From Planobispora longispora (lineage in GTDB: Bacteria > Actinomycetota > Actinomycetes > Streptosporangiales > Streptosporangiaceae), in contig NZ_BOOH01000038.1 in the NCBI RefSeq assembly GCF_016863135.1, forward strand, positions 1 through 64,000: a stretch of 64,000 nucleotides of DNA, given 5' to 3'. Of the stretch, positions 61,290 through 64,000 are shown piece after piece; positions within the stretch are counted from its first letter, which is position 1, and every line of letters starts with the position of its first letter. The notes under the pieces were generated by a model. It did not search any database. It saw nothing but the letters and a program-made list of their open reading frames with translations, and was not told the DNA's origin. A program made the position numbers and the translations under genes.

Positions 61290-61353
61290 GCCGCTGTGAG
61301 CGGCCTGTCGGGCGCGAAAGGCCGCAGCGCGGCAGCGGTCGTCGCAGTACTTA

Positions 61354-61548
61354 GGGTGCTGTTAACGAACGTGTCGCCAAGTTCCAAAAAGCTGATCTTT
61401 AGAGATAAGCCCACGTCGCGGACCGGAATCCCAACTCACGGGAGTGGACCTCCCACTGTCTACTGGCCGACGAAGGCAGGCTCCGTGTCTGACATCCCGC
61501 AGGTGAGCACCTAAAGGGCGGCTGGCGACACGTTCGTTAACGGCACCC
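61354..61548. mobile_element. 195-bp MITE-like element with 26-bp inverted repeats
   Basis: GGGTGCTGTTAACGAACGTG.. at 61354-61379 and its complement at 61523-61548 match at 25 of 26 positions. The ~143-base interior has no gene. Long GGG-starting repeats are reminiscent of Tn3-family ends, so this may be a non-autonomous Tn3 derivative. No 5-bp target duplication is obvious. Confidence 0.68.
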
Positions 61549-61882
61549 CGAGATGTGGACGGCTTGGCATGCAACGTCATGCGTGCCACTGTCCTTGGCA
61601 CCGCGGCCTCGGCATTCTCCTACATCCTCGGCACGGTCGCCGGGGTTAGATCTTCGCGTAGAAAGGCGTTTCGGGTTTGCGCGGTGCTGGCCTGCCTTCG
61701 GCAAAGTTCTTTTCCGCCGCGTGCCCGCAGGGCTGCTGTGGGGCATCTAGATCAGGAAACGGGGAGCGAGAACGGTGAAGGCCGGGGCGGGAGAAGACAG
61801 CTCCGGCTTTAACAGCCAATGGTCGCCGGCGCCATGGCATGGGTGGCCATAACCGGATGAGGACAGCGACGGGGGCGGGGAT
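61549..61882. other. 334-base stretch before the sensor kinase
   Basis: I see no convincing gene. The sequence is less GC-rich near 61640-61700, and GGGGGCGGGGAT at the end is the likely ribosome-binding region of the next gene. The kinase promoter must lie here, but no clear box can be identified. Confidence 0.4.
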
Positions 61883-63184
61883 GTGAACGACGAGCCGCTG
61901 CTGCCACAGATGCGCACCAATGAGCTGCTGACGGAGTTGCAAGAGCGCCTGCAGGTGCTGGCCGCGGCTCAAGGCCGCATCCATACCCTGCTGGAGGCCG
62001 TGATCGCGATCGGCAGTGAGCTGGATCTGGAAAGCGCACTGCGGCGCGTCATCACCGCAGCCACCCGGCTGGCCGATGCCCGCTACGGGGCCCTGGGAGT
62101 GATCGGTGAGGGCGGCACACTCAAGAGGTTCATCCCGGTGGGCATGAGCGAGGAACAGATCACGGCCGTCGACCACTGGCCCTACGGTGAAGGACTGCTC
62201 GGCCTGCTGGTGCGAAAACCGCAGACCCTGCGCCTGAAGAATCTGGCCAGTCACCCTGCCTCCTACGGCTTTCCCGAAGGGCATCCGCCGATGCACAGCT
62301 TCCTGGGAGTGCCGATCCGGGTGCGCGAGAAGGTGTTCGGCAACCTGTATCTGACCGAAAAAGCGGGCGGCGGGCCATTCGAGGAGGAGGACGAGGTCAT
62401 CGTCACCGCGCTGGCCACCGCCGCAGGCGTGGCCATCGCCAACGCGCGGCTGTATGAGCAGAGCCGGCGGCGCGAGGCCGAGCTGCATGTGTTCACCGGC
62501 ATCGTCGCCCACGACCTCAAGCGCCCGCTCAGCGTGATCGGCGGCTTCACCGAGATCGCCTTGCAGAGCCTCGCCGACCAGAACGTCCGTCAACAGGACC
62601 TGGACCATCTGCAGCGGGTGCTGAACGTCACCGAGCAGATGAACCAGCTGATCGACGATCTGCTCACCTACGCCAGCGCCCGCGACGCCGCATTGAGCCT
62701 GGTCGATGTTGACACCGCTCACCTGGTACGCCAGATCGTCGACGATCACGTGGCCGGGATCGAGGAGGCCGGCGCGGCGCCGCAGGTCTACATCGGCACG
62801 CTGCCGCCGGTGCGTGGCAATCCTGCGCTGTTGCGTCAGCTGTTCAACAACTTGATCGGCAATGCGATCAAGTACACGCCGGCCGGTCAGGGCGCCCGCG
62901 TCGACGTCACCGGCGAGGCGACCGGTGACGGCTGGGTGCGTATCACCATCGCCGACCGCGGGATCGGCATCCCGATGGGCGAGCATGAGGCTATCTTCAC
63001 CGGGTTCCACCGCGCTGCCGAGGCCGCCGACACCTACAGCGGCACCGGTCTGGGGCTGGCCATCTGCCAGCGGGTCATCGAGCGCCATGGCGGCACCATC
63101 ACCGCCTGCGACAATCCCGGCGGTGGCGCCCGCTTCGTCTTCACCCTGCCCGCCGCGCCCAAAGGGCCACCCCTGCACCCCTGA
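61883..63184 (+). CDS. GAF-domain sensor histidine kinase (DevS-like)
   Basis: A 433-aa soluble kinase. A GAF domain spans about residues 40-195 (LESALRRVITAATRLADARY GALGVIGEGG .. FLGVPIRVREKVFGNLYLTE KAGGGPF), closely resembling the GAF region of DevS/DosT. HisKA has His210 in IVAHDLKRP. The HATPase shows N (NNLIGNAIKYTPAG), G1 (DRGIGIP) and G2 (GTGLGLAIC). GTG start after GGGG. Unlike DevS, the transmitter is a HisKA/phytochrome type rather than HisKA_3. It is a candidate partner of the DevR-like regulator; heme or nucleotide binding by the GAF domain is unproven. Confidence 0.88.
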   Translation: MNDEPLLPQMRTNELLTELQERLQVLAAAQGRIHTLLEAVIAIGSELDLESALRRVITAATRLADARYGALGVIGEGGTLKRFIPVGMSEEQITAVDHWPYGEGLLGLLVRKPQTLRLKNLASHPASYGFPEGHPPMHSFLGVPIRVREKVFGNLYLTEKAGGGPFEEEDEVIVTALATAAGVAIANARLYEQSRRREAELHVFTGIVAHDLKRPLSVIGGFTEIALQSLADQNVRQQDLDHLQRVLNVTEQMNQLIDDLLTYASARDAALSLVDVDTAHLVRQIVDDHVAGIEEAGAAPQVYIGTLPPVRGNPALLRQLFNNLIGNAIKYTPAGQGARVDVTGEATGDGWVRITIADRGIGIPMGEHEAIFTGFHRAAEAADTYSGTGLGLAICQRVIERHGGTITACDNPGGGARFVFTLPAAPKGPPLHP

Positions 63185-63266
63185 ACACCGCACAATCGGT
63201 GAGCAGGGCGGTACATGATGGAGCACGCGCCGCAGACCTGTGCAATCGGCGGTGCGCCGGGGCCGG

Positions 63267-64000
63267 TCAGCGGCCGCCGACTGACAGGCGCAGGGTGAAA
63301 GTCGAGCCCTGTCCTGGGGTACTGATGGCGGTGACGGTGCCGCCGTGGACCTCGGCGATCGTTTTGACCAGCCACAGTCCCAGGCCGACGCCTTGGATGG
63401 CGTTGTCGTAGGCATATGCGGTGCGATAAAAGCGCTCGAACACCCGCTCCAGCTCCTCAGCAGCGATGCCGACACCGTGGTCGGTGACGGCGATCGTCAC
63501 CTGGTCGCCGGCGGCTGCGGCGTGCACGGTGATGGAGGTGTCGATGGGCGAGTACTTGACCGCATTGGACACCAGCGCGCCGATCGCCCGCACCAGCAGG
63601 TCCTCGACCAGGTTCTGCAGCCGGGCCGTATTACGCGTCATCGCCTGCAGCATGCGGCTGTGCTGGGCGGGTTCGACCTCACCCTCGCCCAGCAGATCCA
63701 GATACCCGCTCACCGTGGTCAGCGGGGTGCGCAGCTCGTGGGAGATGGTGGCGATGAAGGCGTCTTTGGCCGCATCCAGCTCTTTCAACCGGGCCACGGT
63801 GGCCTGTTCGGCCGCATAGGCCTGGCGCAATGCCTCCTCGGCACGGCGGCGTTCGGTGATGTCGTGGATGAAGGCGTGAAAGGCCCATTCGTGGTTGTCG
63901 CGGGTGGCCCACACCACGATCTCGATGGGGAACTCGCTGCCGTCGGCTCGGGCCCCGGTCAGCTCCAGCCGGCGGCCCAGCACGTTGGAGCGCCCAGTGG
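63267..64000 (-). CDS. PAS-domain histidine kinase with shortened core, partial at window edge
   Basis: The frame enters from the right edge. A PAS/PAC segment (LELTGARADGSEFPIEIVVW ATRDNHEWAFHAFIHDITER) is followed by a coiled linker, and HisKA has His in FIATISHELRTPLTTVSGYL. LQNLVEDLLV is then joined directly to RAIGALVSNAVKYSP, so the usual ~55-60 residues between HisKA and the HATPase N-box are missing in frame. G1 (DHGVGIA) and G2 (GVGLGLWLVK) are present. The stop is 82 bases from the convergent GAF kinase gene. Confidence 0.82.
   Translation of the reverse strand, partial: TGRSNVLGRRLELTGARADGSEFPIEIVVWATRDNHEWAFHAFIHDITERRRAEEALRQAYAAEQATVARLKELDAAKDAFIATISHELRTPLTTVSGYLDLLGEGEVEPAQHSRMLQAMTRNTARLQNLVEDLLVRAIGALVSNAVKYSPIDTSITVHAAAAGDQVTIAVTDHGVGIAAEELERVFERFYRTAYAYDNAIQGVGLGLWLVKTIAEVHGGTVTAISTPGQGSTFTLRLSVGGR

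Noticed and set aside
1-64000. tRNA, rRNA, riboswitch or CRISPR array
   Set aside because: I found no cloverleaf, rRNA-like conserved segment, known aptamer core or spaced repeat array on either strand by eye; a covariance search would be needed to exclude weak cases.

Overview
The window is GC-rich throughout (roughly 70% by eye) with strongly GC3-biased codons. It carries F420-type nitroreductases, a wax-ester synthase, DUF1918 and DUF4389 proteins and a DosR/DevR-type regulator. This points to an actinomycete, most likely a Streptosporangiales-type lineage; that placement is inference from protein style, not a database result. The 12 G residues at position 1 look like a contig edge.

Layout. 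(1) 13-9837 is an arsenic resistance island. A divergent regulatory region near 250 drives a Cys-rich 52-aa protein leftward. Rightward it drives a six-gene operon: a 45-aa protein, an FAD oxidoreductase with vicinal Cys at both ends, a small winged-helix-like protein, an MFS permease, ArsR and ArsO. A PIG-L deacetylase follows behind a promoter that shares an operator motif with the operon. A second, leftward block holds arsC2, arsR2, an NPV/NPA aquaglyceroporin, arsC1 and an AlbA_2 (Schlafen-type) protein. (2) 10000-14452 has a decayed IS5-family element, then a secreted DNRLRE-like/S1-protease fusion that overlaps a lipoprotein gene, and a cluster of hairpins. (3) 14462-23600 mixes gene relics (purC end, AlkZ-like wHTH end, Tn3, serine and tyrosine recombinase pieces, lysR) with an intact TetR-controlled DHA2 exporter/SDR/ketopantoate-reductase-like operon.

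(4) 23751-51505 is a dormancy or hypoxia-type island like the mycobacterial DosR regulon. It has universal stress proteins, nitroreductases, CBS-BON proteins, DoxX, a sigma factor, WS/DGAT, DedA, DUF4389, DUF1918 and the DevR-like response regulator itself. Copies of a GGGACTTnnGGCCC-like box lie upstream of several of these genes. An FAD monooxygenase/TetR pair is embedded at 31.6-34.1 kb. The striking property of this island is decay: about a dozen genes keep one or both ends but have lost internal or terminal segments, and an AT-rich motif recurs at three places, two of them at gene breakpoints.

(5) 51651-57478 holds a frameshifted tyrosine recombinase, a TetR with a perfect 30-bp palindrome, enoyl-CoA hydratase-type genes, a molybdopterin oxidoreductase broken in a C8 run, and a PaaI thioesterase lacking its middle. 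(6) 57536-61548 is a mobile-element cluster: IS256 and Tn3 relics, an IS5-family element inserted at the end of an IS982 element, and a 195-bp MITE-like unit. (7) 61883-64000 has two convergent sensor kinases, one GAF-HisKA-HATPase and one PAS kinase with a shortened catalytic core that runs off the window. These are candidate partners for the DevR-like regulator, which lies about 12 kb away.
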